From positions 3,162,001-3,226,000 of the forward strand of contig NZ_SMFZ01000002.1 in assembly GCF_004339565.1 (NCBI RefSeq): a stretch of DNA of 64,000 nt, in the 5' to 3' direction. A program made the translations under genes and the position numbers. The notes under the pieces were generated by a model. It saw only the letters and a program-made list of their open reading frames with translations. It had not been told where the DNA came from and did not search any database. The stretch is from Pseudonocardia endophytica (GTDB taxonomy: Bacteria > Actinomycetota > Actinomycetes > Mycobacteriales > Pseudonocardiaceae). The stretch's first letter is position 1. Every line of letters starts with the position of its first letter. Of the stretch, positions 23,261 to 31,793 are shown piece by piece.

Positions 23261-24195
23261 GACTGGTCTTCGCCGGCACCCCGGAGCCGGCGGTGCCGTC
23301 CCTGCGGGCGCTGCTCGACTCGCCCCGCCACGACGTCGTCGCCGTGCTGACCCGGCCGGACGCCCGAGCCGGACGTGGCCGCAAGGTCGTGCGGTCGCCC
23401 GTCGCGTCGCTCGCCGACGAGGCCGAGCTGCCGGTGTGGCAGCCGCGTCGCCCGTCGGACCCGGAGTTCCTGGACGCGCTGCGCGAGGCCGCGCCGGACT
23501 GCGTGCCGGTCGTCGCCTACGGCGCGCTCGTGCCGCGCACCGCCCTGGACGTTCCGGCGAACGGCTGGGTGAACCTGCACTTCTCGGTGCTGCCCGCCTG
23601 GCGCGGTGCCGCACCGGTGCAGGCCTCGATCCGGGCGGGCGACGACGTGACCGGTGCGACGACGTTCCGCCTCGAGGAGGGCATGGACACCGGCCCGACG
23701 TTCGGCGTGGTGACCGAGACCGTCGGCCCGTCGGACACGGCGGGCGACCTGCTCGGCCGGCTCGCGATCTCCGGGGCCGGCTTGCTCACGGCCACGCTGG
23801 ACGGCATCGAGGACGGCACGGTGCAGGCCGTCCCGCAGCCGGCCGACGGGGTGTCGACGGCTCCGAAGGTCACGACCGCCGACGCGCGGGTGGACGTGAA
23901 GTCCTCGGCCGTCGTCGTCGACCGGCTGGTCCGCTCCGTCACGCCCGATCCGGGCGCCTGGGTGGAGTTCCGCGGCGAGCGGCTCGGTGTCGGTCCGGTC
24001 GCCCCGTTGCGGACCGGCACGGCGGACGTGGTGCTCGCTCCCGGCGAGCTGCGTGTGGAGCGCAAGCGGGTGCTGGCCGGGACGTCGACGGTCCCGGTGG
24101 AGCTCGGTGAGGTCCGTCCGGTCGGCAAGCGCGCCATGGCGGCCACGGACTGGGCGCGCGGCGCCCGCATCGAGGCGGGGGAGACGCTCGCGTGA
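23257..24195 (+). CDS. fmt: Methionyl-tRNA formyltransferase
   Basis: A 312-residue enzyme that formylates initiator Met-tRNA using 10-formyl-tetrahydrofolate. The family start [16 protein letters not shown], the N-H-D type catalytic region including [17 protein letters not shown] (near residue 107) and the LEEGMDTGP block are present. The C-terminal OB-like domain begins near residue 205. It is translationally coupled to def upstream, and its TGA overlaps a GTG that opens a small downstream frame. Confidence 0.96.
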   Translation: MRLVFAGTPEPAVPSLRALLDSPRHDVVAVLTRPDARAGRGRKVVRSPVASLADEAELPVWQPRRPSDPEFLDALREAAPDCVPVVAYGALVPRTALDVPANGWVNLHFSVLPAWRGAAPVQASIRAGDDVTGATTFRLEEGMDTGPTFGVVTETVGPSDTAGDLLGRLAISGAGLLTATLDGIEDGTVQAVPQPADGVSTAPKVTTADARVDVKSSAVVVDRLVRSVTPDPGAWVEFRGERLGVGPVAPLRTGTADVVLAPGELRVERKRVLAGTSTVPVELGEVRPVGKRAMAATDWARGARIEAGETLA

Positions 24196-24410
24196 CCGGT
24201 TCCGCGGGGCACGACGGCGGACGGATCGGCAACGCGGGGCCGGTGGCGAACGGGACCGGGCCGACGGCGGGCTCGAACGAGACGCGGCCCGACCCGGTCC
24301 GGCCGGCGTCCGGCGCGACGGCGCCGGTGGCGGGAGTGGCACGGACGACGGGGATGATCCGTCCGGTGCCGACGACCCGGCGCCGCGGGAACGGCGAGGA
24401 GACACGGTGA
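24192..24410 (+). CDS. Possible small coupled ORF between fmt and rsmB
   Basis: A 72-codon frame whose GTG overlaps the fmt stop (GTGA) and whose TGA overlaps the rsmB GTG (GTGA). Overlap at both ends is the pattern of real operon members here, but the product is Gly/Pro/Thr-rich with no domain, and it may simply be a translational bridge. I do not recognize it. Confidence 0.35.
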   Translation: MTGSAGHDGGRIGNAGPVANGTGPTAGSNETRPDPVRPASGATAPVAGVARTTGMIRPVPTTRRRGNGEETR

Positions 24411-26593
24411 GCGAGCAGGATCCGGAGCGTCGGGAGGGCGAGGCGCCCGGCTCCGGCCGGGGCGAGAGCGATCGGCAGTCGGGCGGGGGCGCCGGCTCCG
24501 GCCGTCGTGGCGACGGCGGCCAGAACCGCGGAGCTGGTCGCGGACGGGACGCCGGACGCGGCGCGCAGGACCGACGGGGTGGATCCGGCGGGCAGGACCG
24601 ACGGGGCGGATCCGGCGGGCAGGACCGACGGGGTGGACCCGGCGGGCAGGACCGACGGGGTGGACCCGGCGGGCAGGACCGACGGGGCGGATCCGGCGGG
24701 CAGGACCGACGGGGCGGACCCGGCGGATCGGACCGCCGCGGAGGACCCGGCGGATCGGACCGCGGTGGTGCGCGCGGCGGGCCCGACCGCGGTGGTGCGC
24801 GCGACGGGGCCGACCGCCGAGGTGGACGCCCCGATGGCGACGACCGTCCCGGTCGTGCTGGTCGCGAGACCGGCCGTGGCGACGGCCGGGAGCCCGGACG
24901 AGGCGCGTCGGGCCGCGACGCGGGGCGCGGTGGTCCGCGTGGCGGCGGAACGCGGGACGGGGAACGTCCGAGCCACGACCGTTCCGGCGGCGACGTGGCC
25001 CGTGGCCGCGGGCGTCCGGACGGCGGTGGACGGAACCGCTCCGACGATCGGGGCCCTTACCGCTTCGACCGTGCCGGCGGCCGTTCCGATCGCCCCGACC
25101 GCCGTGATCGCTCTGATCGCGATGACCGGGGAGACCGTGGTGGCCGTGCCGGCGGACGGACCGGGCCCGGGCCGCGCAACGCCGGTCCGCCCCGCGGGCG
25201 GGTCGGCCCCGGCAGGCCGCCGAGCGTCGACCCCGCCCGGCAGGCGGCGTACGACCTGCTGACCGCCGTCCGGGAGCGGGACGCCTACGCGAACCTGGCG
25301 CTGCCCTCGATCCTGCGCAGGCACCGCCTGCGCGACCGGGACGCCGCGCTGGCGACCGAGCTCGGCTACGGCACGCTGCGGGCACAGGGCCTGCTCGACG
25401 CCGTCATCGACGCCTGCACCGACCGCCCGCTCAGCAAGATCGAGCACCCGCTGCTGGACGCGCTGCGGCTCGGCGCCTACCAGCTGCTGCGCACCCGGGT
25501 GCCCCCGCACGCGGCGGTGGACACGTGCGTCGAGCTCGTCCGCGGTGAGGCCGGCTCGCGGTCGGCCGGTTTCGTGAACGCCGTGCTGCGCCGGATCGGC
25601 GAGAACGACGAGGCGACCTGGCTGGACCGCCTGGCACCGGACGCGGAGCAGGACCCGGTCGGCTCGGCGGCGCTGCGGCACGCGCACCCGGTCTGGATCG
25701 CCCGCGCGTTCGCCGACGCGCTCGGCTCGACCGGGGAGGAGCTGACGGCCGCGCTCGCCGCCGACGACACCCGGCCGGTCGTGCACCTGCTGGCACGGCC
25801 CGGCGACATCTCGGCCGAGGAACTGGCGCTCACCACGGGTGGGGAGCCCGCGCCCTACTCGCCGTACGGTGTGCACCTCGAGGCCGGAGCGGGTGACATC
25901 GGCGAGCTGGAGCCGGTGGCCGAGGGCATGGCGCTCGTGCAGGACGAGGGCAGCCAGCTCGCCGCGCTCGCCCTGACCCGCGCCGAGCTCGTCGGGCCGG
26001 ACGGCGGTCGGTGGCTGGACCTGTGTGCCGGGCCGGGCGGGAAGGCCGCCCTGCTCGGCGGGTTGGCGCAGCTCTCCGGAGCGACGCTGGACGCCGTCGA
26101 GATCACCGAGCACCGCGCCGACCTCGTCCGATCCGCGGTGGCGGAGCTGCCGGTCACCGTGCACACCGCCGACGGCCGTGCCGCGCCTCTGCCCGACGAC
26201 ACGTTCGACCGCGTGCTCGTCGACGCCCCGTGCACCGGGCTCGGTGCTCTGCGTCGCCGGCCGGAGGCGCGTTGGCGGCGAGGGCCGGAGGACATCACCG
26301 CGCTCGCGACCCTGCAGCGCGAGCTGCTGCTGGCCGGCCTGCGGCACGTGCGGCCGGGCGGGGTCGTCGCCTACGTGACGTGCTCGCCGCACCTGTCCGA
26401 GACCGTCGGCGTGCTGGTCAGGGCGCTGCGCCGCGGTACGCCGCTGGCCGAGGTGGAGCGCCTGGACACACGAGCGGCGATGCCGGACGGCATTCCGGCG
26501 CTGGGGGAGGGTCCGACGGTGCAGCTGTGGCCGCACCGGCACGGCACCGACGCGATGTTCATCGCCCTCCTCCGCCGCCCGACCGAGAGCTGA
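24407..26593 (+). CDS. rsmB: 16S rRNA m5C967 methyltransferase with long RGG-rich N-terminus
   Basis: A 728-residue protein, about 270 longer than typical RsmB. Residues 1-285 are a disordered Arg/Gly/Asp-rich extension with a nine-residue tandem repeat of the type GPGGQDRRG. Residues about 285-420 are the NusB-like RNA-binding domain (AAYDLLTAVRERDAYANLAL). The SAM-dependent domain follows with WLDLCAGPGGKAALLG near 535, VDAPCTGLGALRRRPEARW near 604 (catalytic Cys) and YVTCSPH near 655 (second Cys). It methylates C967 of 16S rRNA. GTG 24407 behind GGCGAGGA fixes the long start; shortening it would leave the RGG region untranslated, but its frame is uninterrupted. Confidence 0.9.
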   Translation: MSEQDPERREGEAPGSGRGESDRQSGGGAGSGRRGDGGQNRGAGRGRDAGRGAQDRRGGSGGQDRRGGSGGQDRRGGPGGQDRRGGPGGQDRRGGSGGQDRRGGPGGSDRRGGPGGSDRGGARGGPDRGGARDGADRRGGRPDGDDRPGRAGRETGRGDGREPGRGASGRDAGRGGPRGGGTRDGERPSHDRSGGDVARGRGRPDGGGRNRSDDRGPYRFDRAGGRSDRPDRRDRSDRDDRGDRGGRAGGRTGPGPRNAGPPRGRVGPGRPPSVDPARQAAYDLLTAVRERDAYANLALPSILRRHRLRDRDAALATELGYGTLRAQGLLDAVIDACTDRPLSKIEHPLLDALRLGAYQLLRTRVPPHAAVDTCVELVRGEAGSRSAGFVNAVLRRIGENDEATWLDRLAPDAEQDPVGSAALRHAHPVWIARAFADALGSTGEELTAALAADDTRPVVHLLARPGDISAEELALTTGGEPAPYSPYGVHLEAGAGDIGELEPVAEGMALVQDEGSQLAALALTRAELVGPDGGRWLDLCAGPGGKAALLGGLAQLSGATLDAVEITEHRADLVRSAVAELPVTVHTADGRAAPLPDDTFDRVLVDAPCTGLGALRRRPEARWRRGPEDITALATLQRELLLAGLRHVRPGGVVAYVTCSPHLSETVGVLVRALRRGTPLAEVERLDTRAAMPDGIPALGEGPTVQLWPHRHGTDAMFIALLRRPTES
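24563..24780 (+). repeat. 27-bp tandem repeats coding the RsmB RGG region
   Basis: About seven near-identical 27-base units (pattern GGACCCGGCGGGCAGGACCG followed by ACGGGGT, with GGATCC/GGACCC variants) encode GxGGQDRRG. Being a multiple of three, copy-number change would keep the rsmB frame. This is coding repeat, not CRISPR: there are no spacers. Confidence 0.8.
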
Positions 26594-26739
26594 CCGTCCG
26601 CCCGACGGCCTGTGGCGCGCCGGGGCTCACCGGGGGCCGGCCCGGCCGGACCGGGGACTCGTCGAGGCCGGGCAGGCGCAGCACCCCGGACGACGGCGAC
26701 GATCAGCCCCGCCGGCGCGACGACGGCCACCCGCCGACC

Positions 26740-27311
26740 ACGATCGGCCGGAGTGGTCAGGACGTGCCACCGGTGGCGCATCCTGACCGATTGCGCTGAT
26801 CACGGCCCAGCAGGACTCCGGGCTGATCCGGTGCGCCGCCCGTGATCGCCAGGAGTGGCCGGAATGCGCCGTTGGTGGCGCACCTGGACCGGTTCTGCTG
26901 ATCATGGAGGGGTCGGGCGGGCACGGTGGTGGACCCGCACCCGCATGATCAGCGGGAGTGGTCGGAACGTGCCACTGGCGGCGCGTCCTGACCGATTCCG
27001 ATGATCATGCTCGGCCCCGGACGCTGGGCGACGCCGGGCGGGCACGGTGGTGGACCCGCGCCCGCATGATCAGCGGGAGTGGTCGGAACGTGCCACTGGT
27101 GGCGCGTCCTGACCGATTGCGCTGATCAAGGTCGGTCCCGGACGCTGGGCTAGGCTGGGCGGGCGCTGGGCGAGGCCGGGCGCAGGGGCTGCGCCGGCGC
27201 CGGCGGACGAGGACGTATCCCGCCGTGTGCGCGCCGCCCGGTTGACCATGATCGGCAGGAGTGGCGGTAACGCGCCACCGGTGGCGCCCCTGTGCCGGTT
27301 CCGCCGATCAT
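26740..27311. repeat. Cluster of five 64-bp palindromic repeats
   Basis: The 818-base gap between rsmB and rpe holds five copies of exactly 64 bases at 26740-26803, 26842-26905, 26945-27008, 27066-27129 and 27248-27311. Each begins (A/G)(C/T)GATC, ends GATCA(C/T/A) and is an imperfect palindrome: the left arm GGAGTGGTCGGAACGTGCCAC pairs approximately with TGGCGCGTCCTGACC on the right. Copies three and four sit in a larger duplicated 121-base unit that includes GGCACGGTGGTGGACCCGC. No coding frame is credible. The layout suggests a REP- or MITE-like family; no transposase is nearby. Confidence 0.8.
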
Positions 27312-27411
27312 GGACCGGTCGGAGTGGCAGCGGCGTGATGTGGGCGTGGTGTGGCACACGACTCCTTCGGGGGCACCGATCGGGGACCCGAGCGGGAAGT
27401 AGCCTGCGCGT

Positions 27412-28143
27412 GTGCAGCCGATGATCGCGCCGAGCATCCTGTCCGCGGACTTCGCCCGCCTCGCGGACGAGGCGGCGGCGGTGGCCGGTCCGGGCGGTGG
27501 CGCCGAGGGCGGGGGCGCAGACTGGCTGCACGTGGACGTCATGGACGCGCACTTCGTGCCCAACCTGACGCTCGGGCTGCCGGTCGTGGAGAGCCTGCGC
27601 GCCGCGACGGACATCCCCCTCGACTGCCATCTGATGATCGAGGACCCGGACCGGTGGGCGATCGGGTACGCCGAGGCCGGCGCGGCGAACGTCACCGTGC
27701 ACGTCGAGGCCGCGCACGAGCCGGAGGCGTTGGCGCGCAACCTGCGCGCCGCAGGTGCCCTGGCCGGGCTGTCGATCAAGCCGGGAACGCCGCTGGAGCC
27801 GTACGTCGAACTGCTCCGGCACTACGACACGCTGCTGGTGATGAGCGTCGAGCCCGGGTTCGGCGGGCAGAGCTTCATCGCCGACGTGCTGGAGAAGGTG
27901 CGCACCGCCCGCCGCCTGGTCGACACCGGCCATCTGACGCTCCTCGTCGAGATCGACGGCGGGATCAACGCGGACACGATCGAGGCGGCCGCCGAGGCCG
28001 GTGTGGACTGTTTCGTGGCCGGGTCGGCCGTCTACGGGGCCGCCGATCCGGGGCGGGCCGTCGCGGCACTGCGGGAGTCGGTGCGGCGCACCAGCCCGCA
28101 CCGGTGGGCGCCCGGAGTGGCCGGAAGCGGGGCATCGGGGTGA
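27412..28143 (+). CDS. rpe: Ribulose-phosphate 3-epimerase
   Basis: A 243-residue TIM-barrel enzyme interconverting ribulose-5- and xylulose-5-phosphate, the latter being the substrate of the phosphoketolase at the left edge. Signatures are [30 protein letters not shown] (metal and catalytic Asp), [22 protein letters not shown] and [12 protein letters not shown] Gly-rich insertion ([11 protein letters not shown]) after residue 24 is unusual. GTG 27412 and ATG 27421 are both possible starts. It is followed 64 bases later by ribE; the ribD gene often found between them is absent. Confidence 0.95.
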   Translation: MQPMIAPSILSADFARLADEAAAVAGPGGGAEGGGADWLHVDVMDAHFVPNLTLGLPVVESLRAATDIPLDCHLMIEDPDRWAIGYAEAGAANVTVHVEAAHEPEALARNLRAAGALAGLSIKPGTPLEPYVELLRHYDTLLVMSVEPGFGGQSFIADVLEKVRTARRLVDTGHLTLLVEIDGGINADTIEAAAEAGVDCFVAGSAVYGAADPGRAVAALRESVRRTSPHRWAPGVAGSGASG

Positions 28144-28207
28144 CGATCGCGGTCGTGTGGTGGTCGGACGGGACGAGTGTCGTGGGAAGCCGGGAAGGGG
28201 CGAGGGC

Positions 28208-28819
28208 GTGTTCACCGGAATCGTCGAGGAGGTCGGCGAGGTCGTCGACCTCGTCCACAATGACGACGTCGTCGCGCTGACGGTGCGCGGCGAGCGCGCG
28301 GTCGAGGTCGGGCACGGCGACTCGGTCGCGGTGAACGGCTGTTGTCTCACCGCGGTCCGCCCGCCGGGCCGTGGCGAGATGCGCGTCGAACTCGTGCCGG
28401 AGACGCTCAAACGCACGTCGCTGGGCGCGCTGCGGCCCGGGTCACGGGTGAACCTGGAACGTGCGCTGCGTGCCGACGGCCGCCTGGACGGCCACATCGT
28501 GCAGGGACACGTGGACGGCATCGCCACGCTCGTCGGCCGCACGCCGGGCGAGCGCAGCGACGAGGTCCGCTTCAGCCTCCCGGCCGAGCTGTCCCGGTAC
28601 GTGGTGGAGAAGGGCTCGATCGCCGTGGACGGCGTGTCGCTCACCGTGGCCGCGCTGCACCCGGACGGGTTCGGTGTCGCGCTGATCCCGACTACGTTGG
28701 CGGACACCACACTCGGGTCCCTGCACCCCGGTGACCCGGTGAACATCGAGGTGGATGTGATCGCGAAGTACGTGGAGCGCCTGTCGGGCGGTTATACCCG
28801 CTCTGAGCTGGAAAGATAG
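28208..28819 (+). CDS. ribE: Riboflavin synthase, with C-terminus replaced by an inserted element
   Basis: A 203-residue enzyme that dismutates two lumazines to riboflavin. The start FTGIVEEVGEVVDL and the duplicated barrels are clear: NGCCLTAV near residue 42 and VDGVSLTV near 140, each with the lumazine-site pattern. The native body ends at VIAKYVER; the last 13 residues (LSGGYTRSELER region) lie beyond the 19-bp attachment core and are supplied by element A. The displaced tail [14 protein letters not shown] survives at 58490-58536 directly before ribBA. The C-terminal helix helps trimerization in this family, so the exchange may be nearly neutral. GTG 28208 follows a GGGAAGGGG site. Confidence 0.93.
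   Translation: MFTGIVEEVGEVVDLVHNDDVVALTVRGERAVEVGHGDSVAVNGCCLTAVRPPGRGEMRVELVPETLKRTSLGALRPGSRVNLERALRADGRLDGHIVQGHVDGIATLVGRTPGERSDEVRFSLPAELSRYVVEKGSIAVDGVSLTVAALHPDGFGVALIPTTLADTTLGSLHPGDPVNIEVDVIAKYVERLSGGYTRSELER
28761..28779 (+). other. attL: 19-bp attachment core inside ribE
   Basis: TCGCGAAGTACGTGGAGCG, coding for part of VIAKYVER. Identical copies lie at 54080-54098 and 58472-58490. The sequence to its left is native ribE and to its right is element A. Confidence 0.85.
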
Positions 28820-29023
28820 CCGTCTGGACCGGACCGCTCGGTTGAGCATGCCGCTCCAGCGTTGAGTTCTAGATATCTGCGCTGCAGGGATCGTGGTCCT
28901 GCACGCGTGAACTCGTCACGCGCTCCGGGCTCGGCTAGCGCTTGGCGAGCGGGTCGACCGATCGGCCGAGTGGTCCGGCGAGTATCGAGCCGGGCTAAGT
29001 TGATCGCGAAGTCGTCACCCGCG

Positions 29024-29392
29024 TCATCGTCGCTGGGCGACGACGGCGTCGGGAGGTGTGACGCCGTGGTGGGTGAGACGCCACCGTGCCATGTCGAGTA
29101 CGTCGTCGGGGCGCTCGCCGAACAGCGGCCGCCACTGTTCTAGTAGCACCTGGTATTCGATGGTTTGGGTCGCTCGGTCGAGTGCGAGCATGCGCCGGAA
29201 CCCGGATGACGAAATCACTGGTTGCATGATCAAGCGGCAGGTGAACTCGACGGCCTCGTCTCCGGTGTGCTGCCCGATCTCGTGCAGGAAGCGGGTCGGC
29301 CGGTAGGGGGTGTCGCGGATCAGCTCGGCGCAGACGTCGAGCTGGCTCTGGCGGAACTCGTCGGCGAGGGTCATGGCAGGCGTCTCTCTCAT
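29024..29392 (-). CDS. Hypothetical protein, 122 aa
   Basis: Not recognized. The product is soluble and helical, with the block QSQLDVCAELIRDTPYRPTR followed by FLHEIGQHTGDEAVEF and a C-terminal LEQWRPLFGERPDDVLDMA. The ATG at 29392 overlaps the stop of the upstream gene (ATGA); an alternative ATG at 29374, giving MTLADEF, has its own GAGAG site and would be 116 residues. It is the gene closest to the left end of element A. Confidence 0.6.
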   Translation of the reverse strand: MRETPAMTLADEFRQSQLDVCAELIRDTPYRPTRFLHEIGQHTGDEAVEFTCRLIMQPVISSSGFRRMLALDRATQTIEYQVLLEQWRPLFGERPDDVLDMARWRLTHHGVTPPDAVVAQRR

Positions 29393-29742
29393 CGACCCGG
29401 GGCGCGGGTGTGCGGCCCGCCCGGGGTGAACAGGTCGCGGGCGTTGTAGAGGCCGGCCTGGCGCAGCTCGGCGCGGCGGGCACGTTGATAACGGCGGCGG
29501 GCAGAGCCCATCCAGTGGGCCCACCAGACCAGCGCCCATAAACCGCCGGTCAGTACGGTGAGCATGACGTGCATGGCGTGTGGGAACCGCGGCTGTCCGT
29601 GGGCGATCTGGGACTCCGCCTGGACGTTGTGCACGAATTCGGTCCAGCCGGAGACCATCGGCGGTCGATCGTCGTTGCCCAGTACCCGGGACATCTCGGC
29701 GTCGACGGTCCGCCGCTGGCGGCCGGTCAGGCGTGCGTCCAT
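29389..29742 (-). CDS. Small membrane protein, 117 aa
   Basis: Not recognized. An N-terminal soluble part (about 55 residues) is followed by one hydrophobic segment at about residues 56-78 (MHVMLTVLTGGLWALVWWAH) and a basic tail rich in Arg, predicting a single- or double-spanning inner-membrane protein with cytoplasmic Arg residues. A GAGGAG site precedes the ATG. Coupled by a 4-base overlap to the following hypothetical gene, so the two probably act together. Confidence 0.65.
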   Translation of the reverse strand: MDARLTGRQRRTVDAEMSRVLGNDDRPPMVSGWTEFVHNVQAESQIAHGQPRFPHAMHVMLTVLTGGLWALVWWAHWMGSARRRYQRARRAELRQAGLYNARDLFTPGGPHTRAPGR

Positions 29743-29881
29743 CTGCTCTCCTCGATCCGATTGGTGTCTATCGCGCGTGTCATCAGTCGAATCGCGGCCA
29801 GATGGCCGGTGTTAGCGAGGGCTGATCGGCGTAGTCAGTACTGACTATCGGAGCTGCCGCGTCGGCGGCGGTTCGGGATTC

Positions 29882-30853
29882 TCAGGTCGCGAGCGGGCGC
29901 CGTCGCAGGAACTGCGAGGTCACCAGTTGTGCTCCGGCGTCGCGCAGCCCGGCGTAGAGCGCTACATCGACCGAAGCCGGGACGACCTCCCGGCCGCGGC
30001 CGAACGAGGAGGGCAGGCCGGTGGTGGGTCCGATCGCGATGCTGCGGTGCTCGCGTCGCAATTCTCGTTCGGCCGCCACGACCTGGTGGTGGGGAGCCTG
30101 CAGCACCCAGACGGGTTCGGCGCCGCCAGCGATATGGGCCTTGAGGCGCTCGCGGTCGCCGTGGCCGTACTTGAGCAGCGGGCCGAGCTCGGGGTGGTCG
30201 AAGCCGACCACGTAGAGCAGTTGCTGACGGTCGGCCCGAGCACGGTGGGTACGCGAGCCGGGCTCGGGCTCGCACACCGCGCACTCGGCGAGCCGGCGCA
30301 CGTTCTGCAGGGTTCCGCACGCGTCATGGCGGCCCCAGACGCCGTGGCTGTGCGGGTCGTCGGTCCATCCCCACGGCAGCCCCTTCAGGTTGCCGGCAAC
30401 GAGCGTCCACCCCGCCCGGTCGTAGAACCCCAGCTCGTCTTCGACGTCGAGCGCGGAGAACAGCTGAAACGCCTCGACATCGTCGACCCATTCGTCCGGG
30501 CCGAGATTCAAACCGTCGCGCAGCATGGCGGTCCGCTCCTCGTCGAGGTGCTCTCGCAGCTCCTCGGCGAGGCCGTCGAGCACCGCGTCGTCGAGCACGG
30601 TCCGCTCATCAAGACACGAATGACAGCGAGTCCGCCAACCGGGCCGGCACGCCCGTCGAGAGCCGCACACGCGGCAGCGCCAGATCTGGATCGCCGCGCC
30701 GCCCGGGCGGTCCCCTTCCAGCTCGGTCATCTCCGAGGCCACCTCCGCACACGGGCGGCACGAGTTCTTCCACGCCACTGCAGCCGGGACGCCACCCGAC
30801 CTGTGCGTGGGAACTCCGAGACCTGTGTGGCAGTTCGCGCACTCCTTCTGCAT
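29882..30853 (-). CDS. Zinc-ribbon protein with GIY-YIG-like C-terminal region
   Basis: A 323-residue protein. The N-terminal part holds several CxxC pairs (ECANCHTG, NSCRPCAE, RCRVCGS, RCHSC, then ECAVC), predicting multiple zinc ribbons of the kind seen with recombination and DNA-binding proteins. Residues about 215-275 run LLYVVGFDHPELGPLLKYG, then an Arg-containing helix, and AERELRREH; this resembles the T5orf172/MUG113 branch of GIY-YIG nucleases, with a Tyr pair, a conserved Arg and a late Glu. The nuclease call is inference by eye. ATG with GAGGA upstream. It may be a DNA-binding or nicking component of the element. Confidence 0.6.
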   Translation of the reverse strand: MQKECANCHTGLGVPTHRSGGVPAAVAWKNSCRPCAEVASEMTELEGDRPGGAAIQIWRCRVCGSRRACRPGWRTRCHSCLDERTVLDDAVLDGLAEELREHLDEERTAMLRDGLNLGPDEWVDDVEAFQLFSALDVEDELGFYDRAGWTLVAGNLKGLPWGWTDDPHSHGVWGRHDACGTLQNVRRLAECAVCEPEPGSRTHRARADRQQLLYVVGFDHPELGPLLKYGHGDRERLKAHIAGGAEPVWVLQAPHHQVVAAERELRREHRSIAIGPTTGLPSSFGRGREVVPASVDVALYAGLRDAGAQLVTSQFLRRRPLAT

Positions 30854-30887
30854 GGTTGTCCTCGTCGCCCGGTGAGCAGTTCGTGCG

Positions 30888-31682
30888 CTACTTCTGGCAG
30901 GTGACGATCGCGTACGGGCCCTCGGAGGAGTTCTCCGAGATCACGTTCCCGGATGGTCCGATGATCTGGCAGAAGATCGTGCCGCTGCCGGAGTTCTGCG
31001 CCGAGACGTAGGCGAAGTCCATGCCGCTGATGCCCGGGGAGTCGACGGCCTTCGACCACGGCAGCCTGGCTGACGAGACCTGCGAGGTGTTCCCGCCCGA
31101 GGCGCTGTAGGTGATCATCGCGCGATTCCGGCCGGTGACCTTGTAGGTGTAGGTCGAGCTCGGCTCGACATATGGCGTGGTCGGCGCCGCGGGGGCCGCG
31201 GTGTAGACCGGGTTCGGCTGCGGCAGGGCCGGTGTGGCAGTCGTCGGGTCAAGCGTCAGCCTCACCGAGGACGTCTTGCTCCACAGGGTTCCGGGTGCCG
31301 GTGACTGCCACTCGACGGTCGAGTTCATCGCCGCATAGTTGACCGTGAAGTCGACGGCTCGAAAATCCGCGGCTCTCAACGCCGCGCTGGCCTGGTCGCC
31401 GGTCAGCCCGATCAGTGCGGGCACCGTGGAATAGCCGAACCGTGCCGGGTCGTCCGGCTCGCGGGACGCGTCAGCTGACGGCGCCGCCGAAGACTGCTGG
31501 CTGACACCCGGCTCGTTGGGAGAACCGCCTACAACCAGCACAATGCCGAGGATCACAAGCAGCGTGCAGCCAAGTGCCGCGGCGATCCACCCGAGCCGGG
31601 GCCCGCGACCGGGGCCGGTGGCGGGCGCACCCGCGACGCCACCGGTCGGTCCGGGTGAGGCAGTGTCTGGCGGCTGGATCAT
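30888..31682 (-). CDS. Membrane-anchored PASTA plus MmpS-like protein
   Basis: A 264-residue protein starting MIQPPDT behind GGAAGG; an upstream ATG at 31721 lacks a ribosome binding site. A Pro/Gly-rich cytoplasmic stretch is followed by one transmembrane helix (WIAAALGCTLLVILGIVLVV, about residues 32-52). Outside, residues about 85-145 form a PASTA domain (VPALIGLTGDQASAALRAA ... VRLTL), which in other proteins binds muropeptides or beta-lactams, and residues about 175-264 resemble the extracellular MmpS fold (YTYKVTGRNRAMITYSASGG, LPW). Fusion of the two is unusual. Possibly a surface factor carried by the element. Confidence 0.65.
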   Translation of the reverse strand: MIQPPDTASPGPTGGVAGAPATGPGRGPRLGWIAAALGCTLLVILGIVLVVGGSPNEPGVSQQSSAAPSADASREPDDPARFGYSTVPALIGLTGDQASAALRAADFRAVDFTVNYAAMNSTVEWQSPAPGTLWSKTSSVRLTLDPTTATPALPQPNPVYTAAPAAPTTPYVEPSSTYTYKVTGRNRAMITYSASGGNTSQVSSARLPWSKAVDSPGISGMDFAYVSAQNSGSGTIFCQIIGPSGNVISENSSEGPYAIVTCQK

Positions 31683-31793
31683 GGCGACACCTTCCGACGT
31701 GTGCGCGTTGTTTACGTCCATTCAGCGCATCAGCCCGCTACGCCGTTAGCGCCATTCATCACCTTTGACGAGCAAGCGCAGCGCGCACACTGT

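Noticed and set aside
24563-24780. Tandem repeats as CRISPR
   Set aside because: Units are contiguous, multiples of three, without spacers, and lie in the rsmB frame.
28144-28207. FMN riboswitch before ribE
   Set aside because: The 64-base gap has no RFN core and is too short for one.
29001-29012. TGATCGCGAAGT, a partial match to the attachment core
   Set aside because: Only 12 bases of the ribE site and core match, with no following tail; could be chance.
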